A stretch of DNA of 53,910 bases from Prescottella defluvii (lineage in GTDB: Bacteria > Actinomycetota > Actinomycetes > Mycobacteriales > Mycobacteriaceae): assembly GCF_000738775.1 (NCBI RefSeq), contig NZ_JPOC01000048.1, positions 1 through 53,910 on the forward strand, read 5' to 3'. Below the pieces are notes generated by a model, which had not been told where the DNA came from, made no database searches, and worked only from the letters and a program-made list of their open reading frames with translations. The position numbers and the translations under genes were made by a program. How positions within the stretch are numbered: position 1 is the first letter of the stretch; each line of letters starts with the position of its first letter. Positions 16,974-25,576 of this stretch are shown piece after piece.

Positions 16974-17981
16974 ATGACCGGGAAATCGATCGCAGGACAG
17001 GGTTCGAGACGCTGGTTCGCCCGAGCCGCCGCTCTCGTCGTCGGGGCCGCCGCGGCAGGCGCCGTGTTGGTGGCCCCCGCACAGGCCGCGCCACCGGCTC
17101 CCGGCAGCGCGGAGATCCCCGGCCTCCAGCTGCCCACCTTCGCCCTTCCCGAGGTGAAACTGCCGCAGCTCCCCACACCACCGTTGGTGCTGCCGCCGGG
17201 ATTCGAACTGCCGCGCGAGGTGCAGGCGTTCCTGCCGCCGGGACTGGTCGTGTCGGCCCCGCCGCCGATCGGTCCCGCGAACTTCTCGGCACCGTCGCTG
17301 AACCCGGCACCCGGCGAGGTCGTCGGCGTCGCGCAGCCGATCATCATCCGCTTCAACGAGCCGATCGGTGACCGCGCCGTCGCCGAGCGCGCCATCCGCG
17401 TCACCACCGATCCGCCGGTCGAGGGACACTTCTACTGGACAGGCGACAAGCAGGTCCGCTGGAAGCCCACCCAGTTCTGGCCGGCCAACATCCAGGTCAG
17501 CGTCCAGGCCGGCGACTCGCACTCCACGTTCTCGATCGGCGACGCCCTCGTCACCGTCGCCGACGACAACACCAAGCAGATCACCGTCACCCGCAACGGT
17601 GCGGTCGTCAAGACGATGCCGACCTCGCTCGGCAAGCCCGGCTACGAGACCCCGAACGGCACCTACATCGTCGGCGAGAAGTTCCGCGACATGTACATGG
17701 ACTCGTCCACGTACGGGGTGCCGATCGACTCCCCCGAGGGCTACCGCACGTACGTCGAGTACGCGACGCGAATCTCCTACAGCGGCATCTTCGTCCACGC
17801 CGCCCCGTGGTCGGTGGGCGACCAGGGACACCGGAACGTCAGCCACGGCTGCCTCAACGTCAGCACCGAGGACGGCAAGTGGTTCTTCGAGAACGCCAGG
17901 AAGGGCGACCCGGTGATCGTGCAGAACACCGCCGGCGGAATCCTCAGCGGCGCCGACGGGCTGGGGGACTGGAACCGCTGA
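16974..17981 (+). CDS. L,D-transpeptidase with Ig-like domain
   Basis: A 335-residue exported cell-wall enzyme that would form 3-3 peptidoglycan crosslinks or attach proteins. An N-terminal signal peptide ([20 protein letters not shown], cleavage near residue 40) has no lipobox. A Pro-rich linker follows, then an Ig-like domain (about 95-180: [24 protein letters not shown]), then a YkuD catalytic domain with [11 protein letters not shown] and the active-site motif VSHGCLNVS. Mycobacterial paralogues have the same layout. A 14-bp terminator hairpin follows the stop. Expected periplasmic; the exact Ldt subclass is not resolved. Confidence 0.93.
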   Translation: MTGKSIAGQGSRRWFARAAALVVGAAAAGAVLVAPAQAAPPAPGSAEIPGLQLPTFALPEVKLPQLPTPPLVLPPGFELPREVQAFLPPGLVVSAPPPIGPANFSAPSLNPAPGEVVGVAQPIIIRFNEPIGDRAVAERAIRVTTDPPVEGHFYWTGDKQVRWKPTQFWPANIQVSVQAGDSHSTFSIGDALVTVADDNTKQITVTRNGAVVKTMPTSLGKPGYETPNGTYIVGEKFRDMYMDSSTYGVPIDSPEGYRTYVEYATRISYSGIFVHAAPWSVGDQGHRNVSHGCLNVSTEDGKWFFENARKGDPVIVQNTAGGILSGADGLGDWNR

Positions 17982-17993
17982 TCTGACGTTCGA

Positions 17994-18030
17994 GAAAGCG
18001 CTGCGCGAGTACGACACGCGCAGCGCTTTC
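17994..18030. terminator. Bidirectional terminator, perfect 14-bp stem
   Basis: GAAAGCGCTGCGCG (17994-18007) pairs perfectly with 18017-18030 around a 9-nt loop. It lies between the converging L,D-transpeptidase (stop 17981) and the membrane protein gene (stop 18042), so it can serve both. Confidence 0.75.
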
Positions 18031-18041
18031 GTCGTTCGGCG

Positions 18042-18488
18042 TCAGCTGGACGCCACAGAGCCGCGGTTGTGCAAGATCTGTGTCAGCGTCGTGATCGCTA
18101 TGAATGCGGCGGTGATTCCGAGCGGAAGGGCGAGGGTCGGCACGGATTCGAGCGTGCGCGCGACCGGCAACGTCCCGGACATCAGCATCGGGCCACCCGT
18201 GCCCCGCAGGCAGTCCCAGTGCCGCGGACTGTTCGGCGGTGGCCCGAACCATGGAAGTCGCATGCCGCGGTTTTCCAGATGCATTCGATGCTGGCCGGCA
18301 ACCACGAGGCCGGCGCCCACCGTCATCATCGTCGCGCCCAGAATCACGGCCGCCGGGGACGGACGAACCAGCACCGCAACAACACTCACAGTAGCGACGG
18401 TGATCGTCGATGCAACGACCCACCAGCCGGAGTTGCGGCCGGGCCGGCCCTCGCCCCGCGCAGGTCGCACCGGAGGAATCGCATCCAT
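18042..18488 (-). CDS. Small membrane protein, unknown function
   Basis: A 148-residue protein with about three membrane helices: residues about 22-42 ([20 protein letters not shown]), 46-64 ([18 protein letters not shown]) and a C-terminal helix about 118-140. A Pro/Trp-rich loop ([21 protein letters not shown]) separates them. I do not recognise the family. It shares a terminator with the convergent L,D-transpeptidase and a 121-bp promoter region with the divergent YnfA-like gene. Confidence 0.65.
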   Translation of the reverse strand: MDAIPPVRPARGEGRPGRNSGWWVVASTITVATVSVVAVLVRPSPAAVILGATMMTVGAGLVVAGQHRMHLENRGMRLPWFGPPPNSPRHWDCLRGTGGPMLMSGTLPVARTLESVPTLALPLGITAAFIAITTLTQILHNRGSVASS

Positions 18489-18609
18489 CGGCCTATCCTC
18501 CCAACCGGTGCGCGGAATCTCAGGGCTTCACGATTACTGGACAATCTGCCCGGTCCGGACAGCAACCGTCGAGATCTCCGGCGGGAGGATCTGGCGCATA
18601 ATCCCTTCC

Positions 18610-18936
18610 ATGACCGTGACACGCTCGATCCTGCTGTTCGTCCTGGCCGCGCTGTTCGAGATCGGCGGGGCCTGGCTGGTGTGGCAGGGCGTGCGCGAGC
18701 AGCGCGGCTGGCTGTGGGTCGGTACCGGGATGATCGCGCTCGGTATCTACGGCCTGGTCGCGACACTGCAGCCCGACGCCAACTTCGGACGCATCCTCGC
18801 CGCGTACGGCGGTGTGTTCGTGGCGGGTTCGCTGCTGTGGGCGGTGGTGATGGACGGCTTCCGGCCCGACCGCTACGACATCATCGGGGCCGCGATCTGC
18901 CTGTGCGGCGTCGGCGTGATCATGTACGCGCGCTAG
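18610..18936 (+). CDS. YnfA/UPF0060 family membrane protein
   Basis: A 108-residue protein with four hydrophobic helices, in the small multidrug-resistance-like UPF0060 (YnfA) family. Seen: [60 protein letters not shown] and [17 protein letters not shown], with the family segment [13 protein letters not shown]. The ATG at 18610 gives the usual length; an in-frame ATG far upstream (18067) lies in the neighbouring gene. A transport role is assumed from the family only. Confidence 0.9.
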   Translation: MTVTRSILLFVLAALFEIGGAWLVWQGVREQRGWLWVGTGMIALGIYGLVATLQPDANFGRILAAYGGVFVAGSLLWAVVMDGFRPDRYDIIGAAICLCGVGVIMYAR

Positions 18937-18951
18937 GGCGTTCACTCGCCG

Positions 18952-20451
18952 TCAGTGCTCGAATACGCTGACGTCGCCGGGCTCGGTCTCGAGCACGTCG
19001 CGGTGGAATCGCCACAGCCACACGAAGTACACCGCGCCGACAACGATGAGGCCCACCACCAGCGCCACCGGCACACGCGCCTCCGATGGTGACACGACCA
19101 CGAACAGCACGATCACCATCCACACCAGCGCGCCGATCGCCACCGGCAGTTCGAACCGCCCGAGGTTGAACGCGCCGACCTTGCGGTCCAGCCGCCCGCG
19201 GACCGCCAGATACAGCACGATCGTGGCGCCGTAGACGATCACCGTGAGGATCGTCCCGGCAACGATGAGCTTCAGCAGCGCGTCACCCGGCAACGCGAGC
19301 ATCAATACGACCGCGACGACGCAGATCAGGATGGTCGCCGGAACCGGGGTCTGCGTGCGCGGATCGATCCGCCGCATCAACTGCGAGGCGGGAAAACGGG
19401 AATCGCGGGCCATCGCGAAGACGATCCGAGAGCACGCGGCCATCGTCACCATCCCGGCACCGAAGAAGGCGAACGTGATCGCGATCAGCAGGATCCGCTC
19501 CACGACTGGGCCGAGCTGATCGCGCATGATCGCCGCGACCGGGGAGGCGCTCTCGCTGATCCGCGGGACGTCGTCGATCGCGACGGTGAGCGCGATCAGA
19601 AACACGAACCCCAGCAGCGATGCCGCCACGACCGACCCCACGATTGCGCGCGGGACGCTGCGGAAGGGATCCTTTGCCTCCTCCGCGAGGTTCGCCGCGG
19701 CGTCGAAGCCCACCAGCGTCGCCAGGCCCATGATCATCGCGCCCATCAGTCCGCCACCGATCGCGAAGTAGTCGGGTGCGTTCTCGGTGACACCGCGCGA
19801 GGTGAGATTGTCGACCGCCCCGTTGCCGGTGACCACCACCGCCACGACGAGCGCGATCGTCAGCACTGTCACGATCACCAGTTCGAGTCCCACCGCGCTC
19901 GCGTTGATCATCGCGACGATGCGGGTCGAGAACACGACGAGCAGGGCCTGCGCGAGGACCATCGCGAGCGTGATCAGGCGCGCGGTGCCCTCGTCCTCCG
20001 CGATGCCGAACAGCGGCATGAACGCCTGGCTGGCCAGGGCGTTGTCGACCGCGACGACGCCGAACGACAGGTAACACACGGTGAGCCAGCCGAACCCCCA
20101 GCCGATCCTCGGGTTCGCCAGCCGCGACGCCCACTGGTATGTGGAGCCGCTGAGAGGGATGCGGGCGGCGAACTGGGCGTACACGAGCGCCACCAGGATC
20201 TGTCCGGCCGCGACGACGACCCAGAGCCAGATCCCGACCGGCCCCGCGTTCTGCAGGACGTCGTCGTACGTACCGAAGATGCCGACCGCCACCGAGATGA
20301 ACGCGAACGAGATCGCGAACACCTGAAACGACCCGAGTGTCCGCTTCAGTTCCTGGTGATAGCCACTGTGTTCGACGGACTCCGAAGGGGTTTCGGGGCC
20401 GATGGGAACCTCTGCCACCGCGGTCACCTCATCGTCGATGGAGAACGTCAA
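18952..20451 (-). CDS. APC-superfamily amino acid permease
   Basis: A 499-residue inner-membrane transporter with about 12-14 hydrophobic helices. The N-terminal region has the APC-type motif LGSFQVFAISFAFISVAVGI, and helix 3 region YAQFAARIPLSGSTYQWASR is typical of the amino acid/choline or GABA permease branch. The cytoplasmic segment EEAKDPFRSVPRAIVGS is also a family feature. Substrate cannot be read; GABA/choline-like or general amino acids are most likely. Its start is 156 bp from the terminator region of the M13 peptidase on the same strand. Confidence 0.9.
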   Translation of the reverse strand: MTFSIDDEVTAVAEVPIGPETPSESVEHSGYHQELKRTLGSFQVFAISFAFISVAVGIFGTYDDVLQNAGPVGIWLWVVVAAGQILVALVYAQFAARIPLSGSTYQWASRLANPRIGWGFGWLTVCYLSFGVVAVDNALASQAFMPLFGIAEDEGTARLITLAMVLAQALLVVFSTRIVAMINASAVGLELVIVTVLTIALVVAVVVTGNGAVDNLTSRGVTENAPDYFAIGGGLMGAMIMGLATLVGFDAAANLAEEAKDPFRSVPRAIVGSVVAASLLGFVFLIALTVAIDDVPRISESASPVAAIMRDQLGPVVERILLIAITFAFFGAGMVTMAACSRIVFAMARDSRFPASQLMRRIDPRTQTPVPATILICVVAVVLMLALPGDALLKLIVAGTILTVIVYGATIVLYLAVRGRLDRKVGAFNLGRFELPVAIGALVWMVIVLFVVVSPSEARVPVALVVGLIVVGAVYFVWLWRFHRDVLETEPGDVSVFEH

Positions 20452-20555
20452 TGGAGCACTACGGGATCGAAATTCGGTCCGTTCCCATGGTGCTCCCCAC
20501 GGATCCGCCTGTCAGCGTTGGTTCGACTGCCTAAGTTCCTCGTAGTCCACGACAA

Positions 20556-20591
20556 GGGCGGGCCGCCGGTCACGGGACCGGCGACCCGCCC
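20556..20591 (-). terminator. Terminator after the M13 peptidase gene
   Basis: GGGCGGG (20556-20562) pairs with CCCGCCC (20585-20591) and the inner GCCGGTC (20565-20571) with GACCGGC (20576-20582), with a 2/2 internal loop and a 4-nt apex. It starts 17 bp after the minus-strand peptidase stop at 20608. Confidence 0.65.
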
Positions 20592-20607
20592 AGGTCGGAA
20601 CTGCGAA

Positions 20608-22566
20608 CTACCAGATCTTGACGCGCTGGTCGGGTTCCAGATAGAGCTCGTCGCCCGGCTTCACGTCGAATGCCTCGTGGAAGCTGTCGAGGTTGCGGAT
20701 GACGCCGTTGCAGCGGAACTCCGGCGGCGAGTGCGGGTCGACCGCCAATCGCCGCAGTGCCTCCTCGTTGCGCGCCTTGGTCCGCCACACCTGCGCCCAG
20801 CCGAAGAACACGCGCTGCAGTCCGGTCAGTTCGTCGAGCACCGGAACCTCGGTGCCTTCGGTGGCGATGCGGTACGCCTCGAGCGCGATCGACAGGCCAC
20901 CCAGATCGCCGATGTTCTCGCCGATCGTGAACTCGCCGTTGACATTGTGCCCCGGAAGGTCCTTGGGCTCGAACTCGTTGTACTGCTCGATGAGTGCCTT
21001 GGTGCGCTTGCCGAACTCGGTGCGGTCGTCGTCGGTCCACCAGTCGACCATGTTGCCGTCGCCGTCGTACTTGGCGCCCTGATCGTCGAAGCCGTGCCCG
21101 ATCTCGTGCCCGATCACCGCGCCGATACCGCCGTAGTTGGCGGCGTCGTCGGCCTCCGGATCGAAGAACGGCGGCTGCAGAATCGCTGCGGGGAAGACGA
21201 TTTCGTTCATGCCCGGGTTGTAGTACGCGTTGACCGTCTGCGGGGTCATGAACCACTCGTCACGGTCGACCGGGCCGCCGAGCTTGGCGATGTCGCGATC
21301 GTGATCCGCGGCGTAGCCGCTGCGGTAGTTGCCGACCAGATCGGCCGGGTCGATCTCGACGGCCGAGTAGTCACGCCACTTGTCCGGGTAGCCGATCTTC
21401 GGGGTGAACTTCTCGAGCTTCGCGAGCGCGGCCCGCCGAGTCTCCGGGCTCATCCACTCGAGGTCGGAGATGTTGCGGCGGTACGCCTCCTGCAGATTCG
21501 CCACCAGTTCCTGCATGCGCGCCTTGGACTGCGGCGGGAAGTGGCGTTCGACGTACTGCTTGCCGACGGCCTCACCGAGCAGGTCCTGCACCAGCGAGAC
21601 GCCGCGCTTCCACCGTTCACGGTTCTCCTGCGTGCCGCTGAGGGTCTTGCCGTAGAAGGCGAAGTCCTCCGCGACGATCGCCTCCGTCAGGTAGGGCGCC
21701 CGCGAATGCAGGATCTTCCACGTCGCCCACGCCTTCCAGTCTTCGATCGGACGCGACGTCCACAGCTCGGTGAACGTCTCGACGAAGGTGGGCTGGCGCA
21801 CCACGATCTCGGCGAGCTGCTCCGGCGTCGCCTCCAGCCCGGAAATCCAGGCGGCCCAGTCGAATCCGCTGTACCGGCTCTGTAGGTCGTCGAGCGTCAC
21901 CAGGTTGTAGTTCAGCTCCGCGTCCCGACGCTTGACGACGTCCCAGTGGCCGGCGGCGATCGCGGTCTCGAGGTCGAACACGCGCTGCGCGTCGTACTCG
22001 ATCCCGGCCAGTTCGAACATCGCCCGGATGTGCGCCAGGTACGCATCCCGGATCTCGGCGTAATTGTCCTCGCGGTAGTACGACTCGTCGGGCAGCCCGA
22101 TCCCGGACTGAATGAAGTGCACCAGGTAGCGCGCCGAATCCTTGGCGTCGGTGTCGACGTACTGGCCGATCGCGCCGGCCACGCCGGTGCGCTGCAGGCC
22201 CCCGAGGATCCCCGCCAATTCGGACAGATCCTTCGCGTTCGCGACCGCCGACAGCTCCCCGGCGACCGGGGACAGCCCGGCAGCCTCGACGGCGTCGGCG
22301 TCCATGAAACTCGAGTACAGGTCGCCGATCTTCTGGGCGTCGGTGCCGTGCGCCGCGCCGGACTGGGCCGCCTCCTGGATGAGCGTCTTCACGTCCTCCT
22401 CGGCCCGGTCGTACAGCGTGCGGAACGCGCCGTCCACCGCACGGTCGGCCGGGATCTCGTACTCGTCCAGCCACTTGCCGTTGACGTGCACGAACAGGTC
22501 GTCCTGCGGGCGCGTGCCCGTGTCGAGATGGGTGAGATCGATGCCGGAATGCTGCGCAGTCGTCAT
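20608..22566 (-). CDS. M13-family zinc metallopeptidase (PepO/Zmp1-like)
   Basis: A 652-residue neprilysin-like endopeptidase. The zinc motif HEIGH lies in AVIGHEIGHGFDDQGAKYDG near residue 487, followed by the third-ligand motif ENIGDLGGLSIA; NAYYNPGMNEIVFPAAI precedes it. No signal peptide or membrane anchor, like mycobacterial Zmp1. The ATG at 22566 begins the conserved N-terminus (GIDLTHLDTGTRPQDDLFVH). The frame is open far upstream, but that DNA contains a palindromic repeat and the antisense of the DUF559 gene. A 47-bp repeat ends 36 bp before the start codon, so the promoter is probably within or near it. Confidence 0.93.
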   Translation of the reverse strand: MTTAQHSGIDLTHLDTGTRPQDDLFVHVNGKWLDEYEIPADRAVDGAFRTLYDRAEEDVKTLIQEAAQSGAAHGTDAQKIGDLYSSFMDADAVEAAGLSPVAGELSAVANAKDLSELAGILGGLQRTGVAGAIGQYVDTDAKDSARYLVHFIQSGIGLPDESYYREDNYAEIRDAYLAHIRAMFELAGIEYDAQRVFDLETAIAAGHWDVVKRRDAELNYNLVTLDDLQSRYSGFDWAAWISGLEATPEQLAEIVVRQPTFVETFTELWTSRPIEDWKAWATWKILHSRAPYLTEAIVAEDFAFYGKTLSGTQENRERWKRGVSLVQDLLGEAVGKQYVERHFPPQSKARMQELVANLQEAYRRNISDLEWMSPETRRAALAKLEKFTPKIGYPDKWRDYSAVEIDPADLVGNYRSGYAADHDRDIAKLGGPVDRDEWFMTPQTVNAYYNPGMNEIVFPAAILQPPFFDPEADDAANYGGIGAVIGHEIGHGFDDQGAKYDGDGNMVDWWTDDDRTEFGKRTKALIEQYNEFEPKDLPGHNVNGEFTIGENIGDLGGLSIALEAYRIATEGTEVPVLDELTGLQRVFFGWAQVWRTKARNEEALRRLAVDPHSPPEFRCNGVIRNLDSFHEAFDVKPGDELYLEPDQRVKIW

Positions 22567-22601
22567 GGCTCCATCTTTACACCGCGTCGACGGAGTCGGC
22601 C

Positions 22602-22648
22602 GATCCTGAAGGATTCCTCTCGCCAGGCGACGGAAATCCTTCAGGATC
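22602..22648. repeat. 47-bp palindromic repeat, copy A
   Basis: Identical over 47 bp to the copy at 23559-23605 and in the same orientation. Each copy is itself a hairpin: GATCCTGAAGGATT pairs with AATCCTTCAGGATC around a loop of 18-19 nt. In copy A the stem is extended by the flanking GCC/GGC. Copy A supplies the stop codon (22641-22643) of the DUF559 gene. Confidence 0.9.
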
Positions 22649-23540
22649 GGCGCGCGAGTGCCCGGCGGATCTGTGCCAGCACGTTCTCGGGATCGTTGCG
22701 GAGGTGATGCCACGTGAACCGCAGGACGTGCCAGCCGGCGTTGACGAGGACGTTCTGCCGTTCCGTGTCGCGGTTGAACCGTTCGACGTCGCGGTGCCAC
22801 GCCCAGCCGTCCACTTCGATCGCCACTCGTTCGGACGGGAACGCGACGTCGATCTCGAAGCCGCAGCTCATCACGTGAGGACGCCACCCGGTGAGCCCGT
22901 GCCGCCGCAGCAGACGGTGCAGCATCCGCTCCGCCTCCGACGCGCCGCCCTCCCCGGCGGCGTGAAGCATCAGGCCCGCGTCCGCACTGCCGCGACGACC
23001 GAGGTGTCGCTGGTGGACGGCCTCGAGCGCCGGCAGTGTCGTGTGCCGTTGCAGCGCGCGGTCCATCAGCGCCGAACCGTCGCGCAGTTCGACGGCGGCC
23101 TCGAGCACCGACAGCGGAAGACCCGTCACCCGCAGGTGCCGACTGGTGGAGGTGTCGACCCAGCCCAGGTCGCGGCGCCGAATCCGGACGCCGTCGCGTC
23201 GAAGCACCGATCGGGAGGTGGGGATGGTGACCCGCTGCTGCTGCGGCGGACGGTCGAGCAGTCCGTGCCACCACGCGGCGCTCGGACCGCACGCGACCGC
23301 GCCCTCTCCGGCGGCGTACACCGCAGTGCGCAGCGACACCGCGGCGGTCACGGTGCGATCGGCGCGCAGGTACACGCCCGTGCTCAGGCGCCGCCATTCG
23401 CCGGACTTGACGCGTCGGGTCACGGCGGCGTCGGTCATGCCCGCGTCGACGGCCTGCGCGAGTGTGATGACGCCGTCCTGCCGGGCCATCGTCGCGTGAA
23501 TGCGGTGCAGCGTCATGCCCGGTTGGACGGCGGCGGTCAC
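22641..23540 (-). CDS. AbiEi-type winged-helix plus DUF559 nuclease-like protein
   Basis: A 299-residue protein. The N-terminus (about 10-65) resembles the AbiEi-type antitoxin winged helix: MARQDGVITLAQAVDAGMTD, then AVTRRVKSGEWRRLSTGVYL. The C-terminus (about 215-299) is DUF559, related to Vsr/PD-(D/E)XK endonucleases: GFEIDVAFPSERVAIEVDGW carries the acidic pair, followed by RDTERQNVLVNAGWHVLRFT. GTG start at 23540, with an ATG at 23516 as alternative. The gene is bounded by two identical 47-bp repeats and the downstream one supplies its stop. No toxin partner is adjacent. Such genes are common in actinobacteria but their role is not established. Confidence 0.85.
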   Translation of the reverse strand: MTAAVQPGMTLHRIHATMARQDGVITLAQAVDAGMTDAAVTRRVKSGEWRRLSTGVYLRADRTVTAAVSLRTAVYAAGEGAVACGPSAAWWHGLLDRPPQQQRVTIPTSRSVLRRDGVRIRRRDLGWVDTSTSRHLRVTGLPLSVLEAAVELRDGSALMDRALQRHTTLPALEAVHQRHLGRRGSADAGLMLHAAGEGGASEAERMLHRLLRRHGLTGWRPHVMSCGFEIDVAFPSERVAIEVDGWAWHRDVERFNRDTERQNVLVNAGWHVLRFTWHHLRNDPENVLAQIRRALARRS

Positions 23541-23558
23541 ACATCGGTTCCCGCCGGT

Positions 23559-23605
23559 GATCCTGAAGGATTCCTCTCGCCAGGCGACGGAAATCCTTCA
23601 GGATC
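23559..23605. repeat. 47-bp palindromic repeat, copy B
   Basis: Exact direct-repeat copy of 22602-22648. It ends 18 bp upstream of the DUF559 GTG start and lies 8 bp beyond the stop of the intradiol dioxygenase at 23614, so it fills the whole intergenic gap. It may also act as a terminator for the dioxygenase and a promoter or regulatory region for the DUF559 gene. Confidence 0.9.
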
Positions 23606-23613
23606 AACGGGCG

Positions 23614-24603
23614 TCAGGCGTCGATGCCGAGATTGATCGCCGCCAGCATCCGATCCGACTGTCGCGACGTCGCCATGAGGCCGGCCTCGTCGAAGATGCC
23701 GTCGCCGGCGTTGCGGGTGTCGCGGCCGGTGTGGTCGGTGTACGGCGAGACGGTGGAGAACACCTCGTCATTGAGGGCATCGTCGAAGTACAGCTGCGTG
23801 GTGAGGATGGTCTTCTTGTCGACATGCACCTTGAGATGGATGTGCACGGTGCGGCCGGTGTACCAGCCGGGGAAGATCGTCGTGAAGCGCACGATGCCGT
23901 CGGCGTCGGTGGTCTGCGCGCCGCGCAGGTAGGTGCCGTCGTCGGTGGTGGTCGCCTCCTGGTCGCCGACGCTGTACGAGCCGTCCGACGTCTCACCCGA
24001 TCCGCCCATGCCACCCATCCCGCCCTGCGGCGGCTGACCGCTCCGGCCACCCGGACCACCTTCCGGCATTCCTTCCGGGGGCGTACCGCCGGGCGGCGGT
24101 CCGCCCATGCCGCCACCGGGCCCGCCCATGCCGCCGCCCTGGTTGGCGGCGACGGAACCGGACTCGAAGCCCGAGTACACGCCACCGGCGTCGCAGTGCC
24201 AGATTTCGACGACCGCGTTCGCGACCGCGCCCGCGCTGCCGTCGGCGCTGCAGTTCACGAGGTCCTGCACCCGCATCGCGAGGTTCAGCTCGAGGCCCGG
24301 TCGGTCCTCGCGGATGTCGCTGCGGATCGAGTCGACGTCGAACCAGTACGGGCCCTGCGTCTCCTCGACCGCCATGACGCATCGCGGTGCCTGGTCGAGC
24401 AGGGCCAGCAACTGCGCGTCGACGGTCCCGGTCGAGCCCGCCGACGACGCAGAGGACGCAGCCGCCGACGTCGTGGTGGCCGTCGAAGAACCACCGCCAC
24501 CACTACAGGCCGCGAGCAGTCCGGTCAGGCTGACGGTTCCGCCCAGCGCCAGCGCCCGACGTCGGCTGATCCGCAGCCGGCTCAGTTCCACGTCCTTGTT
24601 CAC
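23614..24603 (-). CDS. Exported intradiol ring-cleavage dioxygenase, Gly-rich variant
   Basis: A 329-residue non-haem Fe(III) dioxygenase of the protocatechuate/catechol intradiol family. The N-terminus has twin-arginine residues (RISRRRALALGG) and a lipobox LLAAC at residue 33, indicating Tat export and lipid anchoring. Predicted iron ligands are Y143 (GGVYSG), Y248 (PGWYTGR), H254 and H256 (VHIHLKV). Residues 156-202 are a Gly/Pro/Met low-complexity insert absent from the tandem paralogue at 24703. Extracytoplasmic intradiol-like proteins of this kind have poorly known substrates. Same strand as and 99 bp from its paralogue. Confidence 0.88.
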   Translation of the reverse strand: MNKDVELSRLRISRRRALALGGTVSLTGLLAACSGGGGSSTATTTSAAASSASSAGSTGTVDAQLLALLDQAPRCVMAVEETQGPYWFDVDSIRSDIREDRPGLELNLAMRVQDLVNCSADGSAGAVANAVVEIWHCDAGGVYSGFESGSVAANQGGGMGGPGGGMGGPPPGGTPPEGMPEGGPGGRSGQPPQGGMGGMGGSGETSDGSYSVGDQEATTTDDGTYLRGAQTTDADGIVRFTTIFPGWYTGRTVHIHLKVHVDKKTILTTQLYFDDALNDEVFSTVSPYTDHTGRDTRNAGDGIFDEAGLMATSRQSDRMLAAINLGIDA

Positions 24604-24702
24604 GCGGCATCCTTCCTCGCAGCAAATGATTCGAGAACCATCGTGGGCGAGTGGGCTGGTGTGAGGCTGGACGTCCGCTGTGAGTTGCCTGGGAACAGCG
24701 AA

Positions 24703-25563
24703 TCAGACGTCGAGCCCCAGATTGATCGCGGCCAGGACCCGGTCGGGTTCGCGGACGGCTGCCATGAGCCCGGTGTCGTGGAAGATCACGTCGGTGTCGT
24801 TGCGGGTGTCGCGTCCGGGGTGAGCGGTGTACGGCGCGACGCCGGCGAAAACGGCGTCGCTCAGCGCGTCGTCGACGTACAACTGGGTGGTCAGCACGGT
24901 CCGGCGGTCGATGTGCACCTTGAGGTGGATGTGCACGGTGCGGCCGGTGTACCAGCCGGGGAAGATCGTCGTGAACTGGGCGATGCCGTTGGCGTCGGTG
25001 GTCTGCGCGCCGCGCAGGTAGGTGCCGTCGTCGGTGGGGGCGATCTGGCCGTCGCCCCGGCTGTACGACCCGTCGGACATCGTGATGATCGACGGGGCGC
25101 CGCCGGCGGACGGGGTTCCGCTGTTCGCCGCGACCGAGTCGGCCTCGTAGCCGGAGTACACGCCGCCGGCGTCGCAGTGCCAGATCTCGACGACCGCGTT
25201 CGCGATCCCGGGCGCACCGCCGTCGGGGCCGCAGTTCCGCACGTCCTGCACGCGCAGCGCCAGCGCTACCTCGAGGCCCGGCCGGTCCTCGCGGATGTCG
25301 CGCCTGATCGAGTCGACGTCGAACCAGTACGGGCCCTGCGTCTCCTCGACCGCCATAACGCAACGCGGTGCGCCGTCGAGCAGCGCCAGCAGTTGCGGAT
25401 CGATGTCGCTCGGGACCGTGGTGGTCGGTGCGGTGGCCGTCGCCGCACCGTCGGGGTCACCGGCACACGCCGCCAGCAGACCGCTCAGGCTGATCGTGCC
25501 GCCCAGGGCCAGTGCCCGACGTCGGCTGATGCGCAGCCGACTCAGTTCCACGTCCCGGTTCAT
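24703..25563 (-). CDS. Exported intradiol ring-cleavage dioxygenase
   Basis: A 286-residue paralogue of the neighbour at 23614. The first 33 residues are nearly identical, including the RRR Tat motif and lipobox LLAAC. Predicted Fe ligands are Y136, Y205, H211 and H213, with TYLRGAQTTDANG between. It lacks the Gly-rich insert and has a short Ala/Thr-rich linker after the lipidated cysteine. It is 13 bp from the tandem-hotdog gene on the same strand, so both probably share an operon. A tandem duplication followed by divergence is the likely origin. Substrate unknown. Confidence 0.88.
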   Translation of the reverse strand: MNRDVELSRLRISRRRALALGGTISLSGLLAACAGDPDGAATATAPTTTVPSDIDPQLLALLDGAPRCVMAVEETQGPYWFDVDSIRRDIREDRPGLEVALALRVQDVRNCGPDGGAPGIANAVVEIWHCDAGGVYSGYEADSVAANSGTPSAGGAPSIITMSDGSYSRGDGQIAPTDDGTYLRGAQTTDANGIAQFTTIFPGWYTGRTVHIHLKVHIDRRTVLTTQLYVDDALSDAVFAGVAPYTAHPGRDTRNDTDVIFHDTGLMAAVREPDRVLAAINLGLDV

Positions 25564-25576
25564 GGGGTGCGCTCCG

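Noticed and set aside
22641-23540. Complete AbiE toxin-antitoxin system
   Set aside because: Only the AbiEi-like winged helix is present, fused to DUF559; no AbiEii nucleotidyltransferase gene is adjacent.
22602-23605. CRISPR-like repeat pair
   Set aside because: Only two repeats, 47 bp each, separated by a whole gene; no spacer array or cas genes.
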